Assembly (NCBI RefSeq): GCF_019649055.1
Contig: NW_026570348.1
Coordinates: 1-64,000, forward strand
From: Paramacrobiotus metropolitanus
Lineage: Eukaryota; Tardigrada; Eutardigrada; Parachela; Macrobiotidae
Reading direction: 5' to 3'
Length of the DNA: 64,000 nt
This document shows, one piece after another, positions 29,308-41,555 of this stretch. The stretch's first letter is position 1; each line of letters starts with the position of its first letter. The notes below the pieces were generated by a model. The model saw only the letters and a list, made by a program, of their open reading frames with translations. It was not told the DNA's origin and searched no databases. The position numbers were made by a program, and so were the translations under genes.

Positions 29308-30778
29308 ATGGAAAACTGTAAAAGGAAAAAGCACGTCTTGGCCATTGCGTATCCCGCTTACGGGCATACCACGCCGCTCCTGGGACTATGCCGAAAATTA
29401 TGTCGGTACCACAACGTTACATTCGCCGTAAGTGGTTTCATAGCTAATCGCATGCGTGAGCGAGAATTCCGGAACCTTGAAGCTGGCGAATCCATCACCC
29501 TGTACCCCATCGACGACGGCGCCCCCGCGGATACCCAGTTCAAAGTGGACAAATGGCACAAAGCCCACGATGTCTTGATGAATCATGTGCACCCGGGTGT
29601 TCGACAACTCATGTCGCAAGTGGCCACCCTCAACCAATCAGGCACCGCTTTTGAAATCACCCGACCAGTTGATGTCGTCATTTTTGATATGTGGTTCGCG
29701 CCTACGGTCATGACGACAAAGGTCCCGGGGATTCTGTACTACTATTTCAACGGGACGCCGTCATACTTTCTCCGCTACTTGTTACTGCTGAAAGATGTCA
29801 CGGAAACCTGTCCTGTGGAAAAACACGATTGGTTCCAGGATTTGCCGCCACCCGGGAAGATGCTGGGCCCGCAGCTGGACATGCTCCTGTCCGAAATGGG
29901 ACCGCTTGGCAAATATCTCCCGCTGGTGGATGGTGTAATCAATAATTCGCATAGAGCGGTCGACCAGCAAGACATTGAGATCTTGGAGAAAGACAGAGGT
30001 ATGCCGGGTGTGAAGATTTTCTGTCTGGGACCGTTCCTATCGGATTCCACGACTCCGGTAACCGATGAGATGGATGCGAAACTTGTACGTTGGTTGGATA
30101 AACAAAAACCCCGATCTGTACTGTATATTTCGTTCGGGTCGATGGCTGCACCAACTGAACAGCAGTTACACGAGATAGGGACGGCTTTGTTGGGCTTGAA
30201 TGTGCCTTTTATTTGGACGCTTCGAAAAGGTCACGAGGAGAAATTACCACATGAAATCCTCATAAAAATGTCAGATCAATCGGAAGTAAGTAACTGGTAC
30301 GGATAGTCTCGTAATTCATTTGGCTACAGTATTAGTCTCGCGCACGAATATAAGTTATGACGATGAGTACCATTTGCAGGACGACAGTAACCGATCCTTC
30401 TGGATCGTTCCATGGGCGCCACAAACAGCTATTCTAAATCACCCGTCAACAGGCGCGTATTTATCGCACTGTGGCTGGAATAGCGCCCTGGAAAGCATGA
30501 GTGCCGGTGTACCCATTGTGGCCTGGCCGCTTTTTGCTGATCAACGCTCTAATGCCAGAATGCTGGTCAAACGCGGAGCGGCCATTATGATGGAAGGAAC
30601 CAACATTCTGTTCAAACGTTTGGTGCCGACAAGGGAAATTGAGAAAGCCATTGAGGCAGTTTTGTCCGAGCCAGCGTACCGAAACAGCATGGATGTATTC
30701 CGCGGAGAGATTACTGATGCTCTCTCGGAAAGCGGTTCATCCACAAAAGAATTACACGAATTTGTTCAATTTGCTTAA
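29308..30778 (+). CDS. UDP-glycosyltransferase, PSPG-box (plant/bacterial GT1) type
   Basis: Two exons, 29308-30285 and 30380-30778, joined in phase 0 by a 94-bp GT-AG intron, give 458 aa. The N-terminal acceptor domain starts HVLAIAYPAYGHTTPLLGLC (His-22-type catalytic region, G-H-x-x-P). The C-terminal donor domain carries WIVPWAPQTAILNHPSTGAY, then LSHCGWNSALESMSAGVPIV and WPLFADQRSNA, which is the 44-residue PSPG signature with HCGWNS...E...GVP...W.FADQ. Animal UGTs usually have a signal peptide, H-G-G-x-x-S/G in place of HCGWNS and a C-terminal membrane anchor; all three are absent, so this is a soluble cytosolic enzyme. The family moves sugar from a UDP-sugar to small hydrophobic acceptors; substrate unknown. 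Origin by horizontal transfer with later intron gain is plausible. Length is typical of plant and bacterial members. Confidence 0.92.
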
Positions 30779-31880
30779 GAGCTGTGTGTTCATTTCGTCA
30801 CAGCGTTATCGCATCTTGATTTCTGAAGATAACGGAATTTCTGGATTTACTTATCAACGGTCTTCACATACAAATGATGTACAAGGTGTGTCAGTATTTG
30901 GTATGCTGTGAAAATCTATGTGATTCTGATGGAGGCATTTTCCTATGCCCCAAGTTGGAAAATCATAATATCCCTTTTGCGTTTTTCAATGTGTAAAAAA
31001 ACCCTCTGGGATTTTCAGACAGCAAATTAAACAAGGTACTGCATTAACAATTTTGCCACTTGTACTTAATTGTATCTGTATTTGGGATTACTGGCCATGT
31101 TGATATACAGTAAATGTCAGTAACGGAATAATTTTGTGGTTATTCGATTATGTTTTTGGTTTATGCTTCCGCAATACTTTAGATGTCTCCATTATTTGTT
31201 ATTACGTAAGGTATTTCCACTTCAGACTGCCGGCAGGCGGTTTGTATACGGTTTCCACCACTCTCCACTAATCATTACCGGTTTACGTTTAATAATTTGC
31301 CCTGTGGTTAATCAGCAAGTAAGTAATCAGCCTTTGTCAGCGCTTATAGGACAATACTAGTCCTGTAATGTGCTGTGCGTATAGGCTACGCTGCTTACCC
31401 TCTCGCAAGAACTGCAGTAACGCTTGATAATGGAAACTGGAAATTCTATTTCCAAGCGTAATTCTCGATGTTGTGGTGTAGTACTCGTGCTATGAGTATT
31501 CGGCTTCTCTTAATACCTTTCTCCCACGAGTAATGATAAATCGCAAGATGCAACATGCATGCTGTATTTCGTATTTCATTGTGGTAGAAACTAGAAAATC
31601 CACTTGTGTCGAAAAATACGGTACATACAGTAGTATTCATTCTTTTACGCTTGTCGTTTTCAGTTTGTGAGAGTTTTGAAGCCTTAAAGATTATCCAGTT
31701 CTCAATTGGAGGTATCGTATACGACGTATAGCCAACGAACAATAAATTGCCAAGCGTTCTTACTGAAAACGTACAGAATACTGCATGATATGACATTGTG
31801 TAACCAGATATTTCATGCCATCTTATGTTCGGCCCTCGGAGTGATGGTGGGCGCAGATTTACGAGTCAACTACTGCAGAA
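30779..31880. other. Intergenic, no gene seen
   Basis: Between the UGT stop and the first GPCR start. Short frames only, low coding character, no repeat I can define. Confidence 0.5.
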
Positions 31881-34082
31881 ATGAATGAAATGAATAACAC
31901 CAGTGTGCTGCCTGATTTTGTGAAACCAACTCACAACATTTGCGTTTCGAGTTGGAATGTCGCAAATACAAGCACATCCGTTCGGTGCCGATACAATGAT
32001 CAGCAAATGTACCAAGCTTTCTTATTCTACACTTTTGCGTATCTGGTTCTTTTGTTCCTGTGCACATTCGGGAATCTTCTTAACCTGGTCATCCTAACGC
32101 GCCGTTTACGAAAGTGGAAGACATCGGCCCGCTGTTACATGCTGGTTACAACGATTGCTGACCTGGGTGTTCTGTAAGTGACAAAGTATGATTAATTTTA
32201 CTGTAGTTCGGCAAAAACCTGACAACTCGAAAACTCGAGCACGTCGCTCATTTATGGGTAGTACTTGCAATCTGTTAATGCATTAATACAAATGTTTAGC
32301 GTAAAGACCACAAGCACTTAATGCTTATTTGAATCGAATCCTGTCAGAATACCAGGACAAAAACAGACAATTACAGTGTGGTTCTAGTATGACGGATATT
32401 AAACAGTGAGTGTCGTTTTCTTTAAAAGGATATTGTTCCACTAGTACTCTTGTATCCAATATAGATATCCATAACTGTCGTTTATACAGACTTACAGTTA
32501 GTACACTGTAAACGCTACTCATACGTCTAGTCTATTTACGCATATTCGTTGGCGTTGCTCACGATCAGATTGTTTACTCTCTAATAACATCACCTCGCAT
32601 ACGGGAATGTCAAAGCTGCTAAAAAATGTAAATAATGCGAAGTATATAGACCGCGTATTGAGTATAATGGCTCGTAGTATTCGGTTCTTACCAACCACCA
32701 CCCAAATTTGAAATCATGACGGTGATCCCTACACAACCTTCGATTCTTATGCGCATTAGCGCGGATTGCTGGAAGTTGCTCACCTGGAGTGGATCCCAGT
32801 GCGCACTGTCTGAAGAATTGCTCCCAGCATCTTAATCCTTGTTCTAATGTAGATGGTTGGGACTTCCGAGTTGCGTGTGGAATATTGGCATGTTCTTTCG
32901 GCTATCCTTTAATTCCCCGAACAATGAGCCAGTGATTACGATGCTGACGGGAGTGACTTTGTGGGCTCAACAAGCCTGCATGCGCTGGTCTGACTGGTAG
33001 GCGCAAAAACTTGACAGGTTCATAAGCAACAAACCGTACTTAGTATTTGGCAATTACAAGTATTATTAACACAACGGTTGTTTAGTGTAACATCGGACTA
33101 TTTTAACCTTTGAGATGTTCACACTTGCGAATTTACGTTGTTTTGTGCAGGGTTCTTGTGGTTTTTTCGCTTGAAAGATCGTTAATCATTATGTATCCGT
33201 TCCGATTCAAACCTTTACAGCAAATTCGGGCAGCACGGATGGCCAGTGGCATTCTGGCCGCAGTGTCCGCGATATATGGCATATTTGCTTTTGTGCAGCA
33301 TTATTTGTATTACCAACACCAAAATTACGATGTTATGACCAAGCTCCACAATGCTCCTTATTGGTTTCTGCCATGGCTAGAGCTGGATAATACTGCGAAA
33401 GTAAGAAGCGGCTGCCGTACAACTTCAGCTAGTTATACTGCACTACCTGTACATGCGCGTATAGTACTTCGAAAATGAATGCAACGGTAAATCAACTGAC
33501 GCTGCCATTGACGGTTTTTCCTGATTTAAGGGCAGCTAACTTCAAAAAACTTAGTTGGCTTTTTTTAATTAGGTCATTGTGCAAGTGTTGACCTTTTTCC
33601 TTATCCTGGCTCCGAGTGTTTTTCTGATGGTGTTCCTTGGCCACCAGCAGGATACGAGAATGATTGAAATGCGGTCACAACAACAAGCTAGGCACAACCA
33701 GAAATTCCAGCGCAGCAGATCTCACACCCCTGTTGGTACAAACATCATCTTAGTGAGCAGTGCGGTTCTGTATCTCGTCACCAGATTTCCGCACGTCGTC
33801 AAGATGTGCCTCTTCCAGTTGGCCGACTCCCATTATGACTGGTCTGTGGTGTATTATGTCTCAGCGTTCACGGATGTCGCCGTGTATGTCGGGTATTCCT
33901 TTACTTTCTTCATCTATCTCCTCACCGAAAAGAGCTTCCGAATGCATTTTATCCAACTAATACAGCCGTTGTTGCCCCAGGATAATTCTCATGTGCACTA
34001 TACCGGACGCAAGTGGGTTTGTAGATGCATCGAGATTGGTCAATCAACATCGGCTTCAGCTGCTGAAATACATGGAAAGTAA
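31881..34082 (+). CDS. Divergent rhodopsin-like GPCR, copy A
   Basis: Exons 31881-32173, 32853-32996, 33151-33400, 33573-34082 (398 aa). All introns are GT-AG with phases 2, 2 and 0, shared with the four paralogues downstream. Exon 1 gives an N-glycosylatable extracellular tail (NNTS), TM1 with G-N (LFLCTFGNLLNLVIL) and ICL1 (RKWKTSARCYML). Exon 2 holds TM2 and ECL1 to TM3 (WLGLPSCVWNIG, then WAQQACMRWSDW). Exon 3 has the TM3 end VVFSLERSLIIMYPFRF and TM4. Exon 4 has TM5, a basic ICL3, TM6 and TM7 (DVAVYVGYSFTFFIYLLTEK). The DRY position reads LER, and TM7 lacks NPxxY. Closest in style to FMRFamide-type peptide receptors, but I call it orphan. An AATAAA lies at 34226-34231. Confidence 0.8.
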
Positions 34083-34944
34083 ATCCAATGACATGACGAC
34101 GATAAATTAGCCAACAAACAATTCGCATTGTGAATCCCTAAATCTAGCTGGCGAGAAGAACTTGATCACGTTTTGGGCGTGATGTTGGTTGATAATGTTT
34201 TTCTACTGTCACTTCACATAAAATGAATAAACAGTTATTGGAAACGTTTTACCTTTACCTGATTATTCAACACTTACCTCTGTACACTATTAACGAAGAA
34301 ATATTACAAAGGTCGACGCTTACTGACCTTAAGAGAAGCTGCATTAGAAATAATTTACAAGACGCTATTTCTAGCAACATTTTTAGCAAGTCAAAACGTT
34401 TCAGAATGCCATTTATTTAGCCGACAGGCGTAAAAAGTGTTCATACGCTGGTTGCAATTGTTGACTAACCATAAGTCTTCGCAACAAGTATTTGTAATTA
34501 ATTATGCCCTATGGCAACCACCACCGATGCTTTACCCTATAAAGAAGACTAGCAGGTTCGCTTAGGAAACGTACTAAACATTTTTGGGTTGATTCACAAT
34601 CAACGGATTAAAAACCTCGTAAATTACTCGTGTACCATGAACCGCTTGTTTCCAGTGCTGTCATGTGCCGGGTACTGTAATGTGTATACTTGTTGTTCAG
34701 GTATGCTACGTCAGTTAGTGCGGTTAAGTTATGATGCCGTTTTAAGTTCCCTTTTAAGTTCCCTTTTAAGTTCTCTTTTGCAAACGTCTTCATTATATCG
34801 TACGCTGCATATCAATCATAATCAATGGCAGTGAACTGATCGGTGTTGCAGCGATATCTCGAGAACTGCAGGGTGGAGAAAGGTTTAGAATCGACGTACA
34901 GATTTTTACCGATAATTTAGCTGAAAGATTACGGGTTATAAAGA
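34083..34944. other. Intergenic with short tandem repeat
   Basis: No gene. AATAAA near 34226 likely ends copy A. At about 34740-34780 a 14-bp unit (TTTTAAGTTCCC) repeats three times. Confidence 0.6.
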
Positions 34945-36648
34945 ATGAACAACACTTCACGGGAGCTCACAGATCCGTTGAATTCCTGTGTTTCCAACTG
35001 GATGGATCGGAATACTACTGATACTGGTGCTGCCGGTGTTCAGTTGTGCCGATACAGTGACGAACAAATGTTTCAAGCGTACATGTTTTATACGTTTTCG
35101 TTCTTGATACTATTGTTCGTGTGCACCATTGGCAATGTACTGAGTTTGGCTGTCCTGTTGCGCTGCCTACGGAAATGGCGAACATCAGCACGTTGCTATA
35201 TGGTGATCACTGCCATTGCCGATCTCGGAGTTCTGTAAGTGTATTTGCTATGACCATTTTTCGGCCTATGCAGTTGCTTTCAAAACCAGATAAAACGGTT
35301 TTCGCTATACGCATTCAGAACGAATCAGAATTACTCATTACAATGCAATGGTCCACAAGCCTTAATTGCCGTTGCTGTTTAATTAAGCTTTGCTTTACTG
35401 TAAGTTAACGTTTTGGGTACTCCTGGATGCCAGTTTTACATATAAATATTAAACGACGTGCGTTTTTATTTGTAACTGACACGTTATTGTAGATGGCTGG
35501 GACTACCAAGCTGCATTGTGAACATTGGTCTGTTTTTCAAGTTGCCATATTACTCAGTGAGCAACCTGCCGACCATAATGATTATGGGAGGAATTACGTC
35601 ATGGGGCCAACAAGCGTGTATGCGCTGGTCTGATTGGTATGTAATAAATTGGGGTTTGTCCAGCCACGGAATTCTGCAAAGACACTGCTATGAATAACAA
35701 CACATATCCGTTAAACTTGCAAAATGAGAGCCATAGCTCTATACTACAGTCTGTGGATATGTGTTGCTTCTGTTGTCATTTTTTGTGTTCTTCTTAGGGT
35801 ACTTGTGGCGTTTTCTATGGAGAGGTCACTAACCATAATAAATCCTTACCGACTTGAACCGTTACAACGAGTGGCGACGGCTCAAATTATTACTGCGTTT
35901 CTGCTTATCCTGTCGCTGGCATATGGCATGTTTGCGTTTGTAAAACGTTACCTCTACTATATCCATTGGATAAATGATATCTCTGCAAAACTGGACAACG
36001 CCCCCGCTTGGTACCCTGGCTGGGATGAAGTTGATAGCGCTGCCAAGGTAAGTGACCGGCGAATTACAGAAACCTCATTTGCACCCCAACAGATTGTCCG
36101 CGTATATTCAGGTTATAGTTCAAATCGTCACCTTTCTACTAATCCTGATTCCCAGTGTCATCCTCATCGTGTTTCTTGCAAGACACCGCAAGTCAGCAAT
36201 TAGTACAATGCGTCTGCAACAAAAAAAGCCATTGCGTGTCACCGTAAAAAGAAGCAGTTCTCGCTCCAAAGTGGAAATCAATATCATTTTACTGAGCAGT
36301 GCTGTGCTCTTTCTCGTCACAAGATCTCCGAGTGTTGTCAAAACGTGTTTATTCCAGCTGGCAAATCTCAGTTTTGACTGGTCAGTTATATATTTTGTGT
36401 CACCTTTCACCGATGTGGCTGTCTATGCTGGATACTCGTTTACGTTTTTCATTTATCTCCTCACCGAGCGGAATTTTCGAGAGAATTTTCTCAAATTAAT
36501 TTCTCCTTTCCGGTCCGATAATACCTACATTCGCCGTACTGGGACGAAGCGATGCGGTGAACATTTTCAGATGGGACTATCTACATCGGCATGGGCGGCT
36601 AGTGCTTGCGTTGAACGGCCAACGACTTCCACCTGGTGCAGATCATGA
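34945..36648 (+). CDS. Divergent rhodopsin-like GPCR, copy B
   Basis: Exons 34945-35234, 35493-35636, 35798-36047, 36112-36648 (406 aa), same phases as copy A. TM1 (FLILLFVCTIGNVLSLAVLL), TM2 start (AIADLGVL), TM3 end (VAFSMERSLTIINPYRL, with MER at the DRY position), TM5 (VTFLLILIPSVILIVFLARH), TM6 after a Lys/Arg/Ser-rich ICL3, and TM7 (DVAVYAGYSFTFFIYLLTER) without NPxxY. The C-tail ends in a Ser/Thr-rich stretch. It is closer to copy A than to C, D and E. Membrane receptor; ligand unknown. A decayed copy of its last exon end lies near 44995-45105. Confidence 0.82.
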
Positions 36649-37708
36649 CAAAAATGCGTTTGATTTTATGAAGTTTATATAAAGTCGTGCGGTGTAAAAC
36701 TAGAAACCTAAAGCGATTCTACAAAATGTCACTATTTCTGACTTTTCTGATGCGCATTCAACTTGATGACTATCGCGCCATTTGAAACTGCGATATTTTA
36801 CTCAGACCTGGAAATCCGTCTTTATTACAGAATATTAATTTATCATCCACTGTATGGATGGTGCAAAGAAAATCTCCACGGGCGTTTTTACCGGCGAATA
36901 AATCATATCTGAATAACTGCATGAATAAATTTCGTTTTGTTGAATATCAGACTATTTAAAACCTCTCAGCAAATATAAGTTTTTCTTCATTCTTTCCAAC
37001 GATCTACTGTACCTCACTTATCAAAAGGTCGCCCGTATGCTGAACCAACTGCTTGGTACTTTGCCCCGCCTGCAAAATTTAAAAGGACAAGTTTACAGAA
37101 TAATGTGCCATCAATGGAAGCGTACTTCTTCCTGTATGTGAATCGGCGATGCGTCAAATGCCCAAAAGACCTTTGCCTAAGGCACTTTACACCGTGACTA
37201 AGTGTGTTTTTCATCCAAAGGCATTATAATTTACGGTACTTCGGTAGCGATACTGAGAAATCCGTCTAACGTTAATGGAAGTTAGCTTCCGCTCGGGGTT
37301 GGCGTTATCTCTACCAGGCGGTATTTCTAATAAAGTCGGCATTAATTCTGTTTGTTCAACAAAAATCAGAATAATACCAATGATGGTAACTGGTTTATAA
37401 TTGCTAAAAACCAGTTCGGAAGGACTTTTGCCAGAAGGATGATTTCGCTCCGCCAGTTTATGCATTATCCTGAACTTTCTTTCGAATAGTTGCAATAGTC
37501 GTTACTAGTACTGTAGATTTTTGAATAGTCATTCTTGTTTCCTCATTTTCTGGTTGGCTACCATCTGTTATTACTTACGGTTGGCTGGTTCACATAAGGA
37601 TATATCACAAGCTGCAGTATTGAAAGTTAAAAATTTTTATTTGTACTGCACAGCCCCAGTGCAAACTAGCCAGTCTCTCTGTATTTTTTACGTTATGTTT
37701 TTTATTTT
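36649..37708. other. Intergenic, block shared with other GPCR flanks
   Basis: No gene. 37200-37260 (TTTACGGTACTTCGG...GAGAAATCCG) and 37385-37450 recur upstream of copies D (41970-42250) and E (45820-46080), so this is duplicated 5' flank. 36730-36850 is the undisrupted counterpart of the palindrome region at 41390-41600. AATAAA near 36895 may serve copy B. Confidence 0.6.
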
Positions 37709-38114
37709 GTGACCACTCCGTACACACCCTTTCACTACCTTTTACTCCGTACACTACCTTTCATTCAGTGCACAACCATTTGGCACTACCTTTATCTGCG
37801 CGCACTACCATTTATTTTTTTTATTTTTTCACAGCAAAGTTATTTCAGGAACTGCCGTTTTTTCGTTAACAGCTGTTAGTGCTGCTTTTTCGATGGCAAA
37901 CAGAGTGAAGGTCGTACTCTGAGAGCTGAGATTTATCAAAAACTTCTTCAAACTGACTGAATATTTGAAACTGCGCGCTTTGTAATATCGCAAAATGAGG
38001 ATTAGAATCCACACTATTACGAGTACAATCACAATCTTGTGCACGGTTGAAAGATTGTGCAAAAGGTTGTGTACGGAGCAAAAGGTAGTGAAAGGGTGTG
38101 AACGGAGTGGTCAC
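37709..38114. mobile_element. Non-autonomous TIR DNA element (MITE-like), about 406 bp
   Basis: The left end GTGACCACTCCGTACACACC... (37709-37758) is the inverted copy, with three or four mismatches, of the right end (38065-38114). The inverted repeats are about 50 bp. The inside shows CACTACC sub-repeats and no transposase frame. Flanks are T-rich (TTTATTTT left, CTTTTTAT right), so a target duplication cannot be read securely. It lies 133 bp before the ATG of GPCR copy C. Confidence 0.8.
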
Positions 38115-38246
38115 CTTTTTATTTCTCTGTTCTGCATTTTATTTGAATTGTTACATTCATCTGTACGGCTGCTGAATTTCTGGATTTAAGAGTGGATTGT
38201 GTTCAGTTGAATGCTTGCCAGATGAAAGAGTTCATTAGCTCACTGG

Positions 38247-39947
38247 ATGATGGACGTCACAGCACTGGCAAACGACACAAGCGATCCATTAAATGCTGCG
38301 TTATGCAGGGCCAACTGGACTTCAGGATCCGAAGTGGGAAGTGGTATACTCTGCCGGTACAACAACCAACAAACACAACAAGTGTTCTTATTCTACATTT
38401 TCGCATATTTATCTCTTTTGCTGGTTTGCACCATCGGCAACGTACTCAATCTGGTTATCTTAACGCACAGTCTGCGCAAGTGGAAAACATCTGCGCGATG
38501 TTATATGTTGGGGACTGCCGTTGCCGATCTCGGTGTTCTGTAAGTAACCTTTGCATCTCTGCACTAACGGTTTTTCGTGGCTGCATATGCATATTTAAAG
38601 TTCCAAACATTGAGTGAGAAAAAAATGGTTTTCGCAGTCAGGTTGCAGTAGCATCAGTCCTCTTTGTTGGCTGTTGCTAAAACGTCAGGTTAAAAAACAA
38701 ACCGTTAATTATACAATGTGATGGATTCTACAAGCTTCAGTACAAATAATCACATTCTATACGACTGCAAAATTCATAGCTTTTCGTCAACTTTAAAAAA
38801 TAGAGAATATAATAATTTAAAAAAAAAGCTAATTCTTAAATTATCGATCTGCAGCTGGTTTGGACTGCCATCATGCGTGGACAATATAGGGCTATTGTAT
38901 CAACTACCGTTCGCGAAGCCAGGGAACTTAATACACGCAAGTTTAGGACTTTTGAAAGGATGCACAGCATGGTTTCAAGCTATCTGCTTGCACTGCTCTG
39001 ACTGGTAAGCCTTAAGATCACACAAAATTGACAAAATCAATATTCAGTACGAATTTGTACGGTCATCATTGGTGTTGATTCCTCAATGATTCTGTTTCCT
39101 GATACATTTTATCCAGGATGCTAATGGCCTTTAGCTGGGAAAGGCTACTAATCATTATCAGTCCATTCCGATTCGGACCGTTGCAACGGGTGTTGACTGC
39201 CTGGATGATAATAGCAACCCTATTTCCCGTAGCGTTACCGTTTGGCATACTCCAGTTTGCGATTTCCTACTGGTACTATTCCCTCGATAACAAAGATCAA
39301 GACGATATTGTTTTTCTTGCCCATCCACCAATTTGGATTAGTCGATGGTCAAAGATCGACAATCTGGCTGCGGTAAGGAACCCTATACCGGCCTAGCTTG
39401 TGGTTTTCAAATACACCATTGTATTTGCTTACACAAAATTGTTTTTGTATAAATTCTATAATTTTTTCGCTGATAGGTTATTGTGCAACTAGTGACCTTT
39501 ATCCTTATCTTTATCCCCAGCGTTTGTCTGATCGTGTTTCTCAGCCGGCAGCACCGCTCCACCATCAGCCAAATGCGCCTTCAACAGGCACAGTCGTCGC
39601 GGTCGCAGCCCAGCTTAAAGCAAAATGATTCTCGCCCCGAAACGGGCACTACCGTCATCCTGCTTAGCAGTTCGGCACTGTATCTTGCCACCAGATTCCC
39701 CATGGTCGTTAAGTTATGCTTGTTTTACTTAGGCGCTGTACAGTACGACTGGACGGTTGAGGTTGTTGCCGGGCTTATTACCAATATTGCCATGTACGCC
39801 GGGTATTCATTTACATTTTTCACTTATCTTGTCACCACAAGGAATTTCCGTGAGCATTTTTTTAAACAATTTACACTTCCGATGTTCAGTGACGGAGCTT
39901 ATATATGCCCTTCTCGATCAACGATTTTTTCTCTATTAAAACGGTAA
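38247..39947 (+). CDS. Divergent rhodopsin-like GPCR, copy C
   Basis: Exons 38247-38539, 38855-39004, 39117-39372, 39477-39947 (389 aa), same phases. N-tail with NDTS and NWTS sequons; TM1 (YLSLLLVCTIGNVLNLVILT); TM2/ECL1 (WFGLPSCVDNIGLLYQLPF) with the conserved ECL1/TM3 Cys (KGCTAWFQ); TM3 end MAFSWERLLIIISPFRF, with WER in place of DRY; TM5 (LVTFILIFIPSVCLIVFLSR); ICL3 Ser/Arg/Gln-rich; TM6 (TTVILLSSSALYLATRFPMV); TM7 (IAMYAGYSFTFFTYLVTTR). The C-tail is short. The TIR element sits in its promoter region. Confidence 0.83.
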
Positions 39948-41405
39948 AGCGGATGAATGTTGTCTAAGCGGTTCAACATGTGTGACTACCTGTTCTGACC
40001 AGCTTGCCGTGAGCGTAGCATGACTAGACACATTATCGGAAGCTGCCCATTCTACTTCCAAACCTGATTTTAGTTTGGTTACTTCTTCCGTTCTTACGGG
40101 ACGTCGTTCTAATAAATTACTGTAGGCCTGCGATCTGGCCGCACAGTAATTGGTGTTTCTCTCGCTTCTGGTAATCGTAATCTTAGCTGTTTCGTGACCT
40201 CGCATTCTTTTCCAACATAAACAGTCGCTTGCTTGGAAACGCTGTAGGTGTAAGCAATTCCAGTTGAGATGCTTTAAGAGCATCGTTTTGATATGCTTCG
40301 AAACAGGACTGTCAAACGTCCTCGTATGCCGCGAAAGCTAATGGAAATGCTGACCAGTAGCTGCGTGACAATAACGTCTACCAAGCTAATCGAGATCCCA
40401 CGAAGAATAGACATTGAGAATGCCGCTCTTATACTCGTACTTAAACCGTCTACACTGGAAAAAACGTCAAGCTTTACATTGTCTTCCAGTCCACATTGCA
40501 AATCGCTTATGTCAGCTTTGTTACTTAACTACAAATTACTCGTATGTTACAGATACTGAAATAGGTCGATGAATAATGATACAGCTGATACTCGTATTGA
40601 AAGTCGCCTCCCTACCACGCTTGCATTATTATTAGTTGTACATAAAAAGTGTAATTAAGCATTCATTTGTTTAGCTGCACAGTTTCACTAAACCATGTGC
40701 GGCCCAGATTCCTGCTACTTTGTATTATAATAATCGGTGGTGTCCCAAAAATGGTGGCCCCATACAAAACGTGGTGTAAAAGTGGTGTCGAGAGCTTAGA
40801 GAGTGGTGAATGGTGATGTCCGGAGACCGGAGCATTCTCCATTTAAATTTACATTTCATTAATAAGACAAGATAAACAGTTATCGTACCCGCAGGCTGCC
40901 AACTTTCAGCTATCACGCATCCAGCTCTCTCGCACTGAAAATACAATATAGCTCTTGTGATATCTTTCGATTTTTTCCAAACCATGGTCATGAAGTACGC
41001 GTAGTGCGGTTTGATAATCAAGGCACCCACCCGTAAATGATTTCTCCCAGTATGGGTCCGGGATCTCATTGTCGGTCGCATCGTCCGCAGTGGAACTGGA
41101 ATGCAGTGACAAAACATTTTCTCTACAGAATGGTACAGGTGCTTACAGACGTCTCATGAGCTATTTCCAATTGTGGCATAACGCATTCATGTTTTTTTAT
41201 GACTGTGGTATAACGCATTATCTGGTACCGAGAAAATGGCGGCTGTTACACGAACGGCAAGCGACTTCCAGCTTTATGACAAATATACAAATTCGGGTCA
41301 CACTGGTAGTGTTCAGTTTTTAACGTAATTCACTGAACAAAACGGAAAACATTTAGCTGATCATATCTTACTGCTGTTCCTGACTATTCTAATGTACGAT
41401 CAACT

Positions 41406-41477
41406 TTGATAACTATCGCGCAAATTGACCCTGCAATATTATAATATTGCAGGGTCAATTTGCGCGATAGTTATCAA
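41406..41477. repeat. 72-bp perfect palindrome
   Basis: Arms of 36 bp with no spacer, centred between 41441 and 41442 (TGCAATATTATAATATTGCA at the centre). Confidence 0.95.
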
Positions 41478-41487
41478 TTTTTTTAAT

Positions 41488-41555
41488 TTTTACGTCTGAC
41501 TGGTAGTGATGAGTAAATTAATTAATTTACTCAACACTACCAGTCAGACGTAAAA
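41488..41555. repeat. 68-bp near-perfect palindrome
   Basis: Arms of 34 bp with one mismatched position (GTGATGAG against CTCAACAC), centred at 41521/41522 in TTAATTAA. It lies 10 bp after the first palindrome. Confidence 0.93.

Noticed and set aside
37014-37214. Minus-strand frame as a gene, or THAP-like domain in the shared GPCR flank
   Set aside because: The blocks near 37.1, 41.9 and 45.8 kb are similar but broken by stops in all frames; they are better explained as duplicated non-coding flank.
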